This document shows, in pieces, positions 1-6,304 of a stretch of DNA of 10,760 nucleotides. The stretch lies in assembly GCA_003499325.1 (NCBI GenBank), contig DNIP01000004.1, forward strand, positions 1-10,760, read 5' to 3'. The position numbers and the translations under genes are program-made. Within the stretch, counting starts at the first letter, position 1. Every line of letters starts with the position of its first letter. The notes under the pieces are model-generated. The model saw only the letters and a program-made list of their open reading frames with translations. It was not told where the DNA came from and searched no databases. Origin of the DNA: Oscillospiraceae bacterium. Lineage in GTDB: Bacteria > Bacillota > Clostridia > Oscillospirales > Acutalibacteraceae.

Positions 1-419
1 CGATGCTCGGCTGGGTGCTGGTCACCACGCTGATGGGCTGGTTTCGCGTGATCGAGCGCTTTGTGCCGTATATCGCGCTCGGTTTGCTCCTGTTCATCGG
101 GATCAAGATGATCGTCGAATGTCTGCGCGGGGGAGAGGAGAAAGAAGCGCGCCGCCTGACCGTCCCGATCCTGCTGATGCAGGCGGTCGCCACCAGCATC
201 GACGCGCTGTCGGTGGGCTTTACCCTCGCCGCGTATGAGCTGCCCTCGGCGCTCACCGCCTCCATCATCATCGGTGCGGTCACCTTTGTGATCTGCCTGC
301 TCGGGCTGTGGATCGGCAAGCGCTTTGGCAGTGTGTTCAAGCACGCCGAGGTCGTCGGCGGTATCATCCTGATCCTGATCGGGATCGAGATTTTTGTCAA
401 AAATGTTTTCTTTGCATAA
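1..419 (+). CDS. mntP: Manganese efflux pump MntP, C-terminal part (5' end outside window)
   Basis: An integral membrane protein that would export Mn2+ across the cytoplasmic membrane. About 138 residues are present and almost all are hydrophobic helices. The diagnostic stretch is QAVATSIDALSVG near residues 60-72 of the visible part: MntP/DUF204 proteins carry an ATSIDALAVG-like motif whose aspartate lies in a transmembrane helix. A last helix rich in Ile/Leu/Gly ends just before the stop. The family is usually about 180-190 residues, so roughly the first 50 (helix 1 and the first aspartate motif) lie upstream. The ATG at position 3 is therefore not taken as the start and the frame is treated as open at the left edge. 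A strong terminator follows 9 nt after the stop. Family call fairly sure; metal specificity is by homology only. Confidence 0.88.
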   Translation, partial: MLGWVLVTTLMGWFRVIERFVPYIALGLLLFIGIKMIVECLRGGEEKEARRLTVPILLMQAVATSIDALSVGFTLAAYELPSALTASIIIGAVTFVICLLGLWIGKRFGSVFKHAEVVGGIILILIGIEIFVKNVFFA

Positions 420-427
420 AAGAATGA

Positions 428-457
428 GGGAATGACCGGCGTGGTCATTCCCTTTTT
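428..457 (+). terminator. Intrinsic terminator of mntP
   Basis: A perfect 10-bp stem (428-437 GGGAATGACC with 443-452 GGTCATTCCC) and a 5-nt loop are followed by five T. The stop codon of the convergent PadR gene (445-447) lies inside the right arm, so the two convergent transcripts share this site. Read on the minus strand the stem is followed only by a weak T-rich stretch. Confidence 0.93.
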
Positions 458-981
458 GCATTATCTGTATGATCATTGTCAGGAAGCAGATGAAGTATTG
501 GTTGTGGATTCGGAGGGTCTCCGCCTGCCGAGCACCAACCCGCCTTATATGCCGCGCGGACAAGGGAAAAGATCATGTTCTCCGCGTTGTCGTACTCCGA
601 GCGTTCCAGAAAGTTATCGAACGATCCCTCAAAATCTACAGGAGCCAAGAATTTGATCTTCGGTAATTCGTCTCGGTTCGCGATTGCGTGTAGGATATGG
701 TCGTATATCCCGAAGATCGTTAATCGTCTGTGCAATTCTTCGCTCCCTGCCTCAGTCACGGAATAAATGATGCGCGTCTTACTTTCCTGATACTGTTGTA
801 CCAGCTTATTGCTTCTTAATCTAAACAGGATCGCGGTGATATAATTAGCGGAATATCGGATTTCTCCGTTGGTGAGGCGGGTCAAGGATTCCCATATCTG
901 CTTGTGTGTCAACTCGCACTGCTCCAGCATATAAAGGGTCAGCAGGTCGTCCAGATCGGGAATATGTTTCATCGAAGCCAT
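445..981 (-). CDS. PadR-family winged-helix transcriptional regulator
   Basis: A 178-residue likely DNA-binding repressor. Residues about 9-88 fit the PadR winged helix: a leucine-rich first helix (LDDLLTLYMLEQ), a helix-turn-helix region with the pattern NYITAILFRLRSNKLV (PadR: tlYpaLkrLeeeGlv), then a wing ending in the typical YSVTEAG..EL. Residues about 95-178 do not resemble the usual PadR dimerisation helix and I do not recognise them; they end in a charged tail. The first ATG is chosen because GGAGG (988-992) lies 6 nt before it; an ATG three codons later has no such site. The gene is divergent from the cytidylyltransferase operon and convergent with mntP. It has its own promoter and a terminator-bearing leader. 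Its target is unknown; autoregulation or control of the divergent operon are the obvious guesses. Confidence 0.8.
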   Translation of the reverse strand: MASMKHIPDLDDLLTLYMLEQCELTHKQIWESLTRLTNGEIRYSANYITAILFRLRSNKLVQQYQESKTRIIYSVTEAGSEELHRRLTIFGIYDHILHAIANRDELPKIKFLAPVDFEGSFDNFLERSEYDNAENMIFSLVRAAYKAGWCSAGGDPPNPQPILHLLPDNDHTDNAKRE

Positions 982-1002
982 TGATAACCTCCGTTATACA
1001 AT

Positions 1003-1030
1003 AAAAAAGTGCGCGGCAAAAGCCACGCAC
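1003..1030 (-). terminator. Intrinsic terminator in the padR leader (possible attenuator)
   Basis: On the minus strand GTGCGTGGC (1030-1022), a TTTT loop and GCCGCGCAC (1017-1009) form a 9-bp stem with one G-T wobble, directly followed by six T (1008-1003). It ends only 10 nt before the padR ribosome binding site, so padR transcripts starting upstream must pass through it. No promoter fits between it and the gene. Confidence 0.82.
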
Positions 1031-1053
1031 CGAAAAATACATAGCTTCTTGCC

Positions 1054-1162
1054 GCGACGCAAAAACCTTATTAGATAAAACAACCCATAAAGTGAAGCCT
1101 GTATTTTTACCGAGGTAAAAATATAGGTTGTTTTATCAAAAAATATTAGGTTTTTACGTCGC
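1054..1162 (-). promoter_or_regulatory. 109-nt nested foldback: candidate structured leader RNA of padR
   Basis: Three nested inverted repeats are visible. The outer pair is 1054-1068 with 1148-1162 (GCGACG, one mismatch, AAAAACCT and its complement). The middle pair is 1074-1085 with 1126-1137 (GATAAAACAACC, perfect). The apical pair is 1102-1111 with 1114-1123 (TATTTTTACC, perfect, 2-nt loop), extendable by CCT/AGG. Extra bases sit on one side between outer and middle stems. The predicted transcription start of padR (about 1162) coincides with the foot of the structure, and the 1003-1030 terminator follows it. That suggests a cis-regulatory leader or a short RNA of about 160 nt. Alternatives are a MITE-like element or, for the apical 22 bp, an operator for the PadR protein. 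I do not recognise a known riboswitch class. Confidence 0.55.
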
Positions 1163-1168
1163 ACATTC

Positions 1169-1197
1169 ATTTTATCATATTATCCTTTGAAAATCAA
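1169..1197 (-). promoter_or_regulatory. Promoter of padR leader
   Basis: On the minus strand TTGATT (1197-1192), a 17-bp spacer and TAAAAT (1174-1169) form a good sigma-A-type promoter. The predicted start is near 1162. Confidence 0.68.
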
Positions 1198-1279
1198 GAT
1201 TAATCTAATCACGATACACGTGAATCTACTTTAGTAATCTTTCTGTAACCTTTCAAGTGTTTCACTTAATGTGTTTATG

Positions 1280-1309
1280 TTGACAATACCGACAATACTG
1301 TGCTAGAAT
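1280..1309 (+). promoter_or_regulatory. Promoter of the cytidylyltransferase operon
   Basis: TTGACA (1280-1285), an 18-bp spacer and TAGAAT (1304-1309) preceded by TGC, an extended -10 element. The predicted start is near 1316, leaving a leader of about 47 nt. The spacer holds most of a tandem 9-bp repeat (GACAATACC at 1282-1290, GACAATACT at 1291-1299), a plausible regulator site. Confidence 0.8.
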
Positions 1310-1362
1310 AACCATGTATAACTATGCCCTTTGCATATTGAGATAAGGAAAGGAAAACGATT

Positions 1363-2103
1363 ATGATTACCGCGATGTTATTTGCGGGCGGTAAAGGCGC
1401 GAGAATGAAATCCGTCGATCTGCCCAAGCAGTTTTTAGAGGTGGGCGGCAAGCCCATCATCATCCACACCATGGAGCACTTTGCGCGTCATCCGATGGTC
1501 GACCATATCGTGGTCGCCTGCAAGGAGGACTGGATCGATCACCTCGAGGGGCTGATCGAGCAGTTCAACGTGCAAAAGGTCAAGTCTATCGTCCCCGGCG
1601 GCGCCACCGGTTTTGCTTCCATCCATAACGGCGTGGTGGCGACCCACGAGTTTTCGCGCGATCCCGAGGATATCATCCTGATCTGCGACGGCGTGCGCCC
1701 GATGCTCTCCGAGGAGCTCATCACCAACTGTATCTTAGAGACCAAAAAGCACAAGACCGCCGTGCCCGTTACCCCGTCCATCGACAGCCTGCTCTATTCC
1801 GAGGACGGCAAGACCTGCGGCAAGAGCTACCAGCGCTCGACCATGTACATCACCCAGGCGCCCCAGGGCTACACCATGGAGCGCATCCTCTGGGCGCATG
1901 ACCAGGCGTACAAGCGCGGGATCTTGGAGCCTGTTTCCTCCAGCGAGCTGTTCATCGAGCTGGGCGAAAAGGTACATATTTTCATCGGTGAGCGCTTCAA
2001 CATCAAGGTTACGACCCCCGAGGATCTGACCACCCTGCGCTCTCAGTATTACTATGAAAACTACAAGAAATTCGCCAAGGAGGAATTGAAGTATGGCTTA
2101 TAA
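1363..2103 (+). CDS. IspD/TarI-family cytidylyltransferase (probable CDP-alditol synthase)
   Basis: A 246-residue nucleotidyltransferase that would join CTP to a polyol phosphate, releasing pyrophosphate. Visible motifs: the CTP-binding loop AGGKGARM (8-15) with PKQFLEVGGKPIIIHT (21-36), DGVRP (109-113) with the metal-binding Asp109, QAPQ (165-168), and FNIKVTTPEDL (212-222) with the conserved Lys215. The IspD and TarI branches share these, and the length fits both. Context favours TarI or a related sugar-alcohol phosphate enzyme: the next genes are a dehydrogenase and a CDP-glycerol glycerophosphotransferase, not isoprenoid genes. The TDD-type motif common in IspD appears here as SSSEL (192-196). 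The start is the ATG after a purine-rich GGAAAGG. First gene of the operon, behind a strong promoter; it overlaps the next gene by 11 nt. A role in the methylerythritol pathway (ispD) cannot be excluded from sequence alone. Confidence 0.82.
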   Translation: MITAMLFAGGKGARMKSVDLPKQFLEVGGKPIIIHTMEHFARHPMVDHIVVACKEDWIDHLEGLIEQFNVQKVKSIVPGGATGFASIHNGVVATHEFSRDPEDIILICDGVRPMLSEELITNCILETKKHKTAVPVTPSIDSLLYSEDGKTCGKSYQRSTMYITQAPQGYTMERILWAHDQAYKRGILEPVSSSELFIELGEKVHIFIGERFNIKVTTPEDLTTLRSQYYYENYKKFAKEELKYGL

Positions 2104-3166
2104 GGTCAAGGATTACGTCAAAAAGAGTATCTATACCAACTTAGAGGATATCGCGAACGCCCCGATCTCATGGGACAAGCTGAAGAACAAGACCCTGCTC
2201 CTCACCGGCGCGGGCGGCTTCATCGGCTATTACATGACCTGCGGTATTCTTTTGAGAAACGACCTCTACGGCGACAACATCAAGGTGCTGGCGCTCGAGC
2301 GCTTCGGCGATTTTGCGAAGAAGAAGTTCGGCAAGCTTTTAGAGCGTGACGACGTTGAGCTGATCGTACAGGATATCACCGAGCCCATCAAGGCGGAGCG
2401 CGCGGATTTTGTCATCCACGCGGCTTCTCAGGCGAGCGCCATCGAATTTGAGCGCGACCCCGTCGGCACCATCAGCGCCAATCTCAGCGGCACCGAAAAT
2501 GCCCTCAACTTTGCCAAGGACAGCGAGAGCGAAGCCTCTTTGATCGTATCTTCTCTGAAAGTATACGGTACTTTATACACCGGCAAGCCCTATATCGAGG
2601 AGGACGACAACGGCTACGTTGACTTCACCTCCTACAAGAGCTGCTACGCCATCGGCAAGCGTGCCGCCGAGACCTTAGCTGCGAGCTACTCAAAGCAGTA
2701 CGATATGAACATCCGTATCGTCCGCCCGAGCTATATCTTCGGCGCGAGCCGTCTGGACGACGACCGTGTGTGGGCGCAGTTTATCGCGAACATCGTCCGC
2801 GGACAGGATATCCTCTTAAAGAGCAACGGCGCGACCAACCGCTCCTTCTGCTATGTCACCGACACCGTGACCGCCATGCTGCATGTCCTGCTCGACGGCG
2901 AGAACTGCGTGCCGTACAATATCTCTAACGAAAAGTCCAACACCACCATCCGCGGCTTTGCGCAGGCGGCGTGCGAGGTGTTCCCCGAGCGCAACATGAA
3001 GCTCGCGTTCGCCAATCCCGAGGATGAGGTGATGCCCGAGCCTTCGCCGAACGATCCCACCCCCGAGATCATGGACAACAAGCGCATCCGCTCCATCGGC
3101 TGGGAGCCGAAGATCGACCTGAAAGAGGGCATCCGCCGCGCGGTCGCGATCTTAGAGGAAGAATAA
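2093..3166 (+). CDS. Extended SDR, NAD(P)-dependent epimerase/dehydratase-type
   Basis: A 357-residue extended short-chain dehydrogenase. After a roughly 30-residue leader unlike most family members comes the Rossmann motif TGAGGFIG (38-45, GxxGxxG). HAASQAS (109-115) is the usual nucleotide-sugar SDR stretch, SSLKVYG (153-159) the serine strand, and YAIGK (185-189) the catalytic Tyr and Lys. Enzymes such as dTDP-glucose 4,6-dehydratase have Asp-Glu after the Ser/Thr; here Leu155-Lys156 take that place, arguing against 4,6-dehydration and for an epimerase or reductase. An AAGGAGG site lies 9 nt before the ATG, inside the previous gene, which it overlaps by 11 nt, so translation is probably coupled. 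Context suggests that it makes or modifies the alditol phosphate or CDP-alditol of its neighbours, in place of the TarJ-type reductase. Substrate unknown. Confidence 0.8.
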   Translation: MAYKVKDYVKKSIYTNLEDIANAPISWDKLKNKTLLLTGAGGFIGYYMTCGILLRNDLYGDNIKVLALERFGDFAKKKFGKLLERDDVELIVQDITEPIKAERADFVIHAASQASAIEFERDPVGTISANLSGTENALNFAKDSESEASLIVSSLKVYGTLYTGKPYIEEDDNGYVDFTSYKSCYAIGKRAAETLAASYSKQYDMNIRIVRPSYIFGASRLDDDRVWAQFIANIVRGQDILLKSNGATNRSFCYVTDTVTAMLHVLLDGENCVPYNISNEKSNTTIRGFAQAACEVFPERNMKLAFANPEDEVMPEPSPNDPTPEIMDNKRIRSIGWEPKIDLKEGIRRAVAILEEE

Positions 3167-3196
3167 AGACCTCTGTCCGTCAAGGGAGATGTTTTT

Positions 3197-4906
3197 GTGA
3201 TTTATTTGAAGGACGCCTCATGGGAGAGGATCCACCTGAATCTAACGTTAGCAACAGATGAAGAAGCGGAAAGAATTCGTTCTCTCCGCTTCTATCTTGT
3301 CGCGCTGTCGGGCAGGGTCGAAGCGGAGTTCCGCCATGCGGTCGTTGACGATAACACCGTTCGTTTGTCGCTGAACGTGACCAACAACGGGCTCAACCGC
3401 TGTATCGAGAGCGGGACTTACCGTATCCTTGCCTCTGACGATAGCGTTGATTCGACCGCCGTGCTGTTCGACGGCTCATTTGACACGCTCGCCCGCTTTG
3501 GCAGGAGCTTTGTTTACGGGGCAGGGAACGGCGCTTATACCGTCAGCTTCATGACCGATGAATTCTCCGATCTCCCCGAGCTGCGTCTCATTTTTTTGAA
3601 CGCGAAAAAATCCGACGAAAAAGACGATCTGTATCGAAAGAGACCCTTTACCGCACGGCTGAAACGGTTCGTCAAACGAGCTGCCGACGCTGCCAACGTA
3701 TGGTTCCAAAAGGCGATCTATGCAACGATCCGAGCTTTTCGATTCCTGCGTAGACCCCGTATCCTTTTCCTTGATGAAAAGCGCGACGTCCTCGCTCCCA
3801 GTATGTCGGCGCTGTACGACAGGATGCACGGGCGTGTACTCGACAAGCGCTATGTCATCAAGTGCTCGCTCCGCAACACGGAGAGCAATTCTTACTCAAA
3901 ATTCTCTACCGCCGCGGTGATCGCGAGGATCGCAATGGCGGATATCATCATCGTCGATGACTATGTCCCCGCGTTCAATACGCTAAAGCTCGCCGACAGC
4001 GTCAAGGTTATCCAGCTTTGGCACGCCGGGGCGGGCTTCAAGGGCGTCGGCTACAGCCGATGGGGACACTTCGGCTGTCCCGCTCCCTACTGCGCCCATC
4101 GCCGCAGTGACTTCGCGATCGCCGATTCCATGGCGATCAGGCACTTTTTCTCTGAGCCCTTCGGGATATTAGAAGAACAGGTGATCCCCACCGGTATGCC
4201 CCGCATGGATCCCTACCTCGATGAAGAACACCGCCGCAGGGTCGAGCACGAGCTCTATGAAAGCTACCCCGCTTTCAAGGGCAGGCGCGTCATCCTCTTT
4301 GCGCCGACCTACCGTGGGCGCAACCGCAAGACTGCCTATTATCCCTATGAGCTGATCGACTTCGAGCGCCTTTACCACTATTGTGAGAACACGGATTCCG
4401 TCGTGCTCTTCAAAATGCACCCGTGGGTGCCCGGCGAGGTCGAGATTGAGGAACGGTTCCGTGACCGCTTCTTCTCGATGAACGCTTACCCCGATATCAA
4501 TGAGCTGTTCTATATCACCGACCTGCTGATCACCGACTACTCCTCCTGCATCTATGAGTTCATGCTGATGAAGAAGCCGATGCTTTTCTTCGCGTATGAC
4601 CATGACCGCTATGCGGTGTCCCGCGGATTTCACCGCGACTATGCCTCCAATGTGCCCGGCAAGATCTGCCTGACCTTTGACGAGCTGCTTTCTGCGATGC
4701 GTGAGGAGGATTATGAATTCGAAAAGGTCGAGCGGATGCTGCCCGAGTATTTCGATCATGTCGATACCGGCAGCTGTGACCGCGTGATCGACTGGCTGGT
4801 ACTCGGCGATCTGCCCGAGGAATACGCGTCCGCTTTGCAATCGCGCCGCGATGCAGTCGCCCGCGCAAGGACGCTTAAATTCCCGCCCGCTTCGTCCGCG
4901 GACTGA
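3197..4906 (+). CDS. CDP-glycerol glycerophosphotransferase-family (TagF/TarF/TarL-like) polymerase
   Basis: A 569-residue protein that would transfer alditol phosphate from a CDP-alditol to a growing wall or capsular polymer at the inner membrane face. Residues about 1-150 form a beta-rich N-terminal domain I do not recognise, followed by a basic, aromatic stretch (about 155-195) suited to membrane association. The catalytic region then follows: LWHAGAGFK (274-282, family WHG..K, His276), TGMPRMD (332-338), FAPTYRG (368-374), FKMHPW (405-410, His408) and TDYSSCIYEF (446-455, nucleotide-binding end). These are the recognised family motifs in order. The start is GTG, set by AGGGAG (3183-3188) about 8 nt upstream; an ATG at 3189 hits a stop after three codons. 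It lies 30 nt after the dehydrogenase gene. Polymer and alditol cannot be told from the sequence. Confidence 0.86.
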   Translation: MIYLKDASWERIHLNLTLATDEEAERIRSLRFYLVALSGRVEAEFRHAVVDDNTVRLSLNVTNNGLNRCIESGTYRILASDDSVDSTAVLFDGSFDTLARFGRSFVYGAGNGAYTVSFMTDEFSDLPELRLIFLNAKKSDEKDDLYRKRPFTARLKRFVKRAADAANVWFQKAIYATIRAFRFLRRPRILFLDEKRDVLAPSMSALYDRMHGRVLDKRYVIKCSLRNTESNSYSKFSTAAVIARIAMADIIIVDDYVPAFNTLKLADSVKVIQLWHAGAGFKGVGYSRWGHFGCPAPYCAHRRSDFAIADSMAIRHFFSEPFGILEEQVIPTGMPRMDPYLDEEHRRRVEHELYESYPAFKGRRVILFAPTYRGRNRKTAYYPYELIDFERLYHYCENTDSVVLFKMHPWVPGEVEIEERFRDRFFSMNAYPDINELFYITDLLITDYSSCIYEFMLMKKPMLFFAYDHDRYAVSRGFHRDYASNVPGKICLTFDELLSAMREEDYEFEKVERMLPEYFDHVDTGSCDRVIDWLVLGDLPEEYASALQSRRDAVARARTLKFPPASSAD

Positions 4907-4923
4907 CGCAATAGGATAACAAT

Positions 4924-5379
4924 ATGAACAGTATCATCAAAAGAACAGCATTATTGTTGACGGCGATATTGTTTTTGACAGCCGTGCTGTGCGGCTGTAC
5001 CGCTCGGGAACAGTCCGCTCCCGATTCGGCGGCTCCGTCCGTGGCAGTGAGGGAGAGCGCTTCCTATACGCAGATCGATACAGCGCAGGCGGCTCGTCTG
5101 ATAGAAACCGAAAAGGACTATATCATCCTCGACGTGCGTACCGAACAGGAGTATAAGGCGGGTCACATTCCGAACGCGGTCTGTATTCCCAACGAGACGA
5201 TTACCGATAAGGAGCCTCCCGAGCTGTCCGATAAGGATCAGCTGATCCTCGTCTATTGCCGCAGCGGCAGGCGCAGTAAAGAAGCCGCACAGAAGCTCGC
5301 CGACCTCGGCTATACCAACGTCAAGGAGTTCGGCGGCATCATCGACTGGACGGGCGAGACCGTCACCGAGCCCGAATAA
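4924..5379 (+). CDS. Rhodanese-domain lipoprotein
   Basis: A 151-residue exported lipoprotein. A basic start (KR) and hydrophobic run (about 8-22) lead to a slightly irregular lipobox LCGC, lipidation expected on Cys25. A short Ser/Ala/Pro linker follows, then a complete single rhodanese domain (about 48-150) with LDVRT (69-73), GHIPNA (80-85) and the active loop CRSGRRS starting at Cys112. Family members move sulfane sulfur or bind oxyanions; an outward-facing form may act in thiol chemistry at the cell surface. It begins 17 nt after the polymerase gene with no terminator between, so it is probably cotranscribed. The ribosome site (AGGA at 4913-4916) is weak. The link with polymer synthesis is unexplained. 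Confidence 0.87.
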   Translation: MNSIIKRTALLLTAILFLTAVLCGCTAREQSAPDSAAPSVAVRESASYTQIDTAQAARLIETEKDYIILDVRTEQEYKAGHIPNAVCIPNETITDKEPPELSDKDQLILVYCRSGRRSKEAAQKLADLGYTNVKEFGGIIDWTGETVTEPE

Positions 5380-5395
5380 CAGAGAGGTTTTTGAC

Positions 5396-6091
5396 ATGAA
5401 AAAACGTTTGATCCCGATCATTCTGATCGTCGCATTGCTGCTCAGTGTTTTTCTGACAGCGTGCGGCAATAAAAACAACGGCGCTACGCCCGATTCGGCT
5501 TCCGCCGATCAGAGCGCGACCGCCGATTCCCGCGAGACGTCCTCCGCGGCGTCAGCCGACAAGAAGGATGAGGGTGCTGACGACAAGAGCGATTCGCCCG
5601 CGGCTTCTAAAAACGCGGACGCAGCTCCCGCGGCGCCTGTGCAGGAGAATGTGCAGAACAATGCCGACAACGGCAGTGAGGAACAGGCGGCAGAAACTCC
5701 TGCACCCGAGAAGCAGGAGCAAAGCACGCCGAAGAAGAGCGCGGGCAATACCCCTGCCTCTTCCGTATCGCCGAACCCCGCTTATGACGACGACCACCGT
5801 CCGCAGTTCACGATTGTGATGACCGACAAATCGAGTAAAAAGGAATACTCCGCCGCCTGCAGCTACACCACGGATAAAAAGGAAGAAGCCTACGCCTCGT
5901 TCTTCCTGCCCGCGGGCAACTATGATATCGCGGTGTACGAGTACGCCGACAAGATCGACAAGGAGCATCCGCTCGCTGAATCCGCCTATAATAACGCCAA
6001 GGCGACCAAGCGCAAGTCGATCCGCATCTATTACACCCCCAAGGATAACAGGATCGAGGTCAAAGAGAGCGCCTCGAGCAGAACACAGTAA
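5396..6091 (+). CDS. Putative lipoprotein with long low-complexity linker
   Basis: A 231-residue protein of unknown function, anchored outside the membrane. The signal peptide has KKR, a hydrophobic core (5-20) and a textbook lipobox LTAC with Cys23. Residues about 24-138 are low complexity, dominated by Ala, Ser, Asp, Glu, Pro and Lys, and look like a flexible wall-spanning stalk. Residues about 139-231 look folded: beta-strand-like stretches such as FTIVMTD and YDIAVYEYAD, with a charged C-terminus. I do not recognise this domain. GAGAGG (5382-5387) lies 8 nt before the ATG, and the gene starts 16 nt after the rhodanese gene. It is the last gene of the unit, followed within 4 nt by a terminator stem. 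Confidence 0.8.
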   Translation: MKKRLIPIILIVALLLSVFLTACGNKNNGATPDSASADQSATADSRETSSAASADKKDEGADDKSDSPAASKNADAAPAAPVQENVQNNADNGSEEQAAETPAPEKQEQSTPKKSAGNTPASSVSPNPAYDDDHRPQFTIVMTDKSSKKEYSAACSYTTDKKEEAYASFFLPAGNYDIAVYEYADKIDKEHPLAESAYNNAKATKRKSIRIYYTPKDNRIEVKESASSRTQ

Positions 6092-6094
6092 TTC

Positions 6095-6133
6095 AAAGGG
6101 GCTGTCGCGCTAAGAAACGCGATAGCCCCTTTT
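6095..6133 (+). terminator. Terminator of the cytidylyltransferase-lipoprotein operon
   Basis: AAAGGGGC (6095-6102) and TCGCG (6105-6109) pair with CGCGA (6118-6122) and GCCCCTTT (6125-6132) around an 8-nt loop, giving a 15-bp stem with one wobble. The T tract is short (6130-6133). The left arm is also the left end of the 6096-6293 repeat. Confidence 0.78.
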
Positions 6134-6293
6134 AGTGTCATTCTGAGCTTGTCGAAGAATCTTACAGTGCAATCTATCCAACTTCATTACACCTTTCATG
6201 TGTAATCCAACGGAAAAGTATGCACTTTCAGATTCTTCACTCGACACGCGTGTCCGTTCAGAATGACACTTTTTTGTTTTGCGACAGCCCCTT
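6096..6293. repeat. 198-bp foldback (MITE-like) intergenic repeat
   Basis: The ends form a perfect 13-bp inverted repeat (AAGGGGCTGTCGC 6096-6108; complement 6281-6293). Nested inside are AGTGTCATTCTGA (6134-6146 with 6258-6270, perfect), GAAGAATCT (6154-6162 with 6230-6238), AGTGCA (6166-6171 with 6221-6226) and an apical ATTACAC/GTGTAAT (6186-6192 with 6200-6206). A third copy of the end word, GCGATAGCCCCTT (6119-6131), makes the left terminator hairpin. The right 13-bp arm is followed by six T (6270-6275 region), so a second stop signal may form. No target-site duplication is evident and there is no coding capacity. CATTCTGA...GAAGAATCT words recur between genes in many bacteria as I recall; unchecked. 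Confidence 0.8.
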
Positions 6294-6304
6294 ATCTATT
6301 TCTT

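Noticed and set aside
845..1042. A 65-codon minus-strand frame beginning in the padR leader
   Set aside because: It runs out of frame through the padR start and coding region, has only a weak AAGAAG ahead of its ATG, and its protein resembles nothing; it also starts upstream of the terminator. Treated as a shadow.
1003..1162. 6S RNA
   Set aside because: The size of about 160 nt and long hairpin are suggestive, but there is no large symmetrical central bubble; the interruption is a one-sided run of bases.
4169..4840. Long minus-strand open frame antisense to the polymerase gene
   Set aside because: It mirrors the codon pattern of a well-supported gene with ordered family motifs on the plus strand, and has no ribosome site or recognisable domain.
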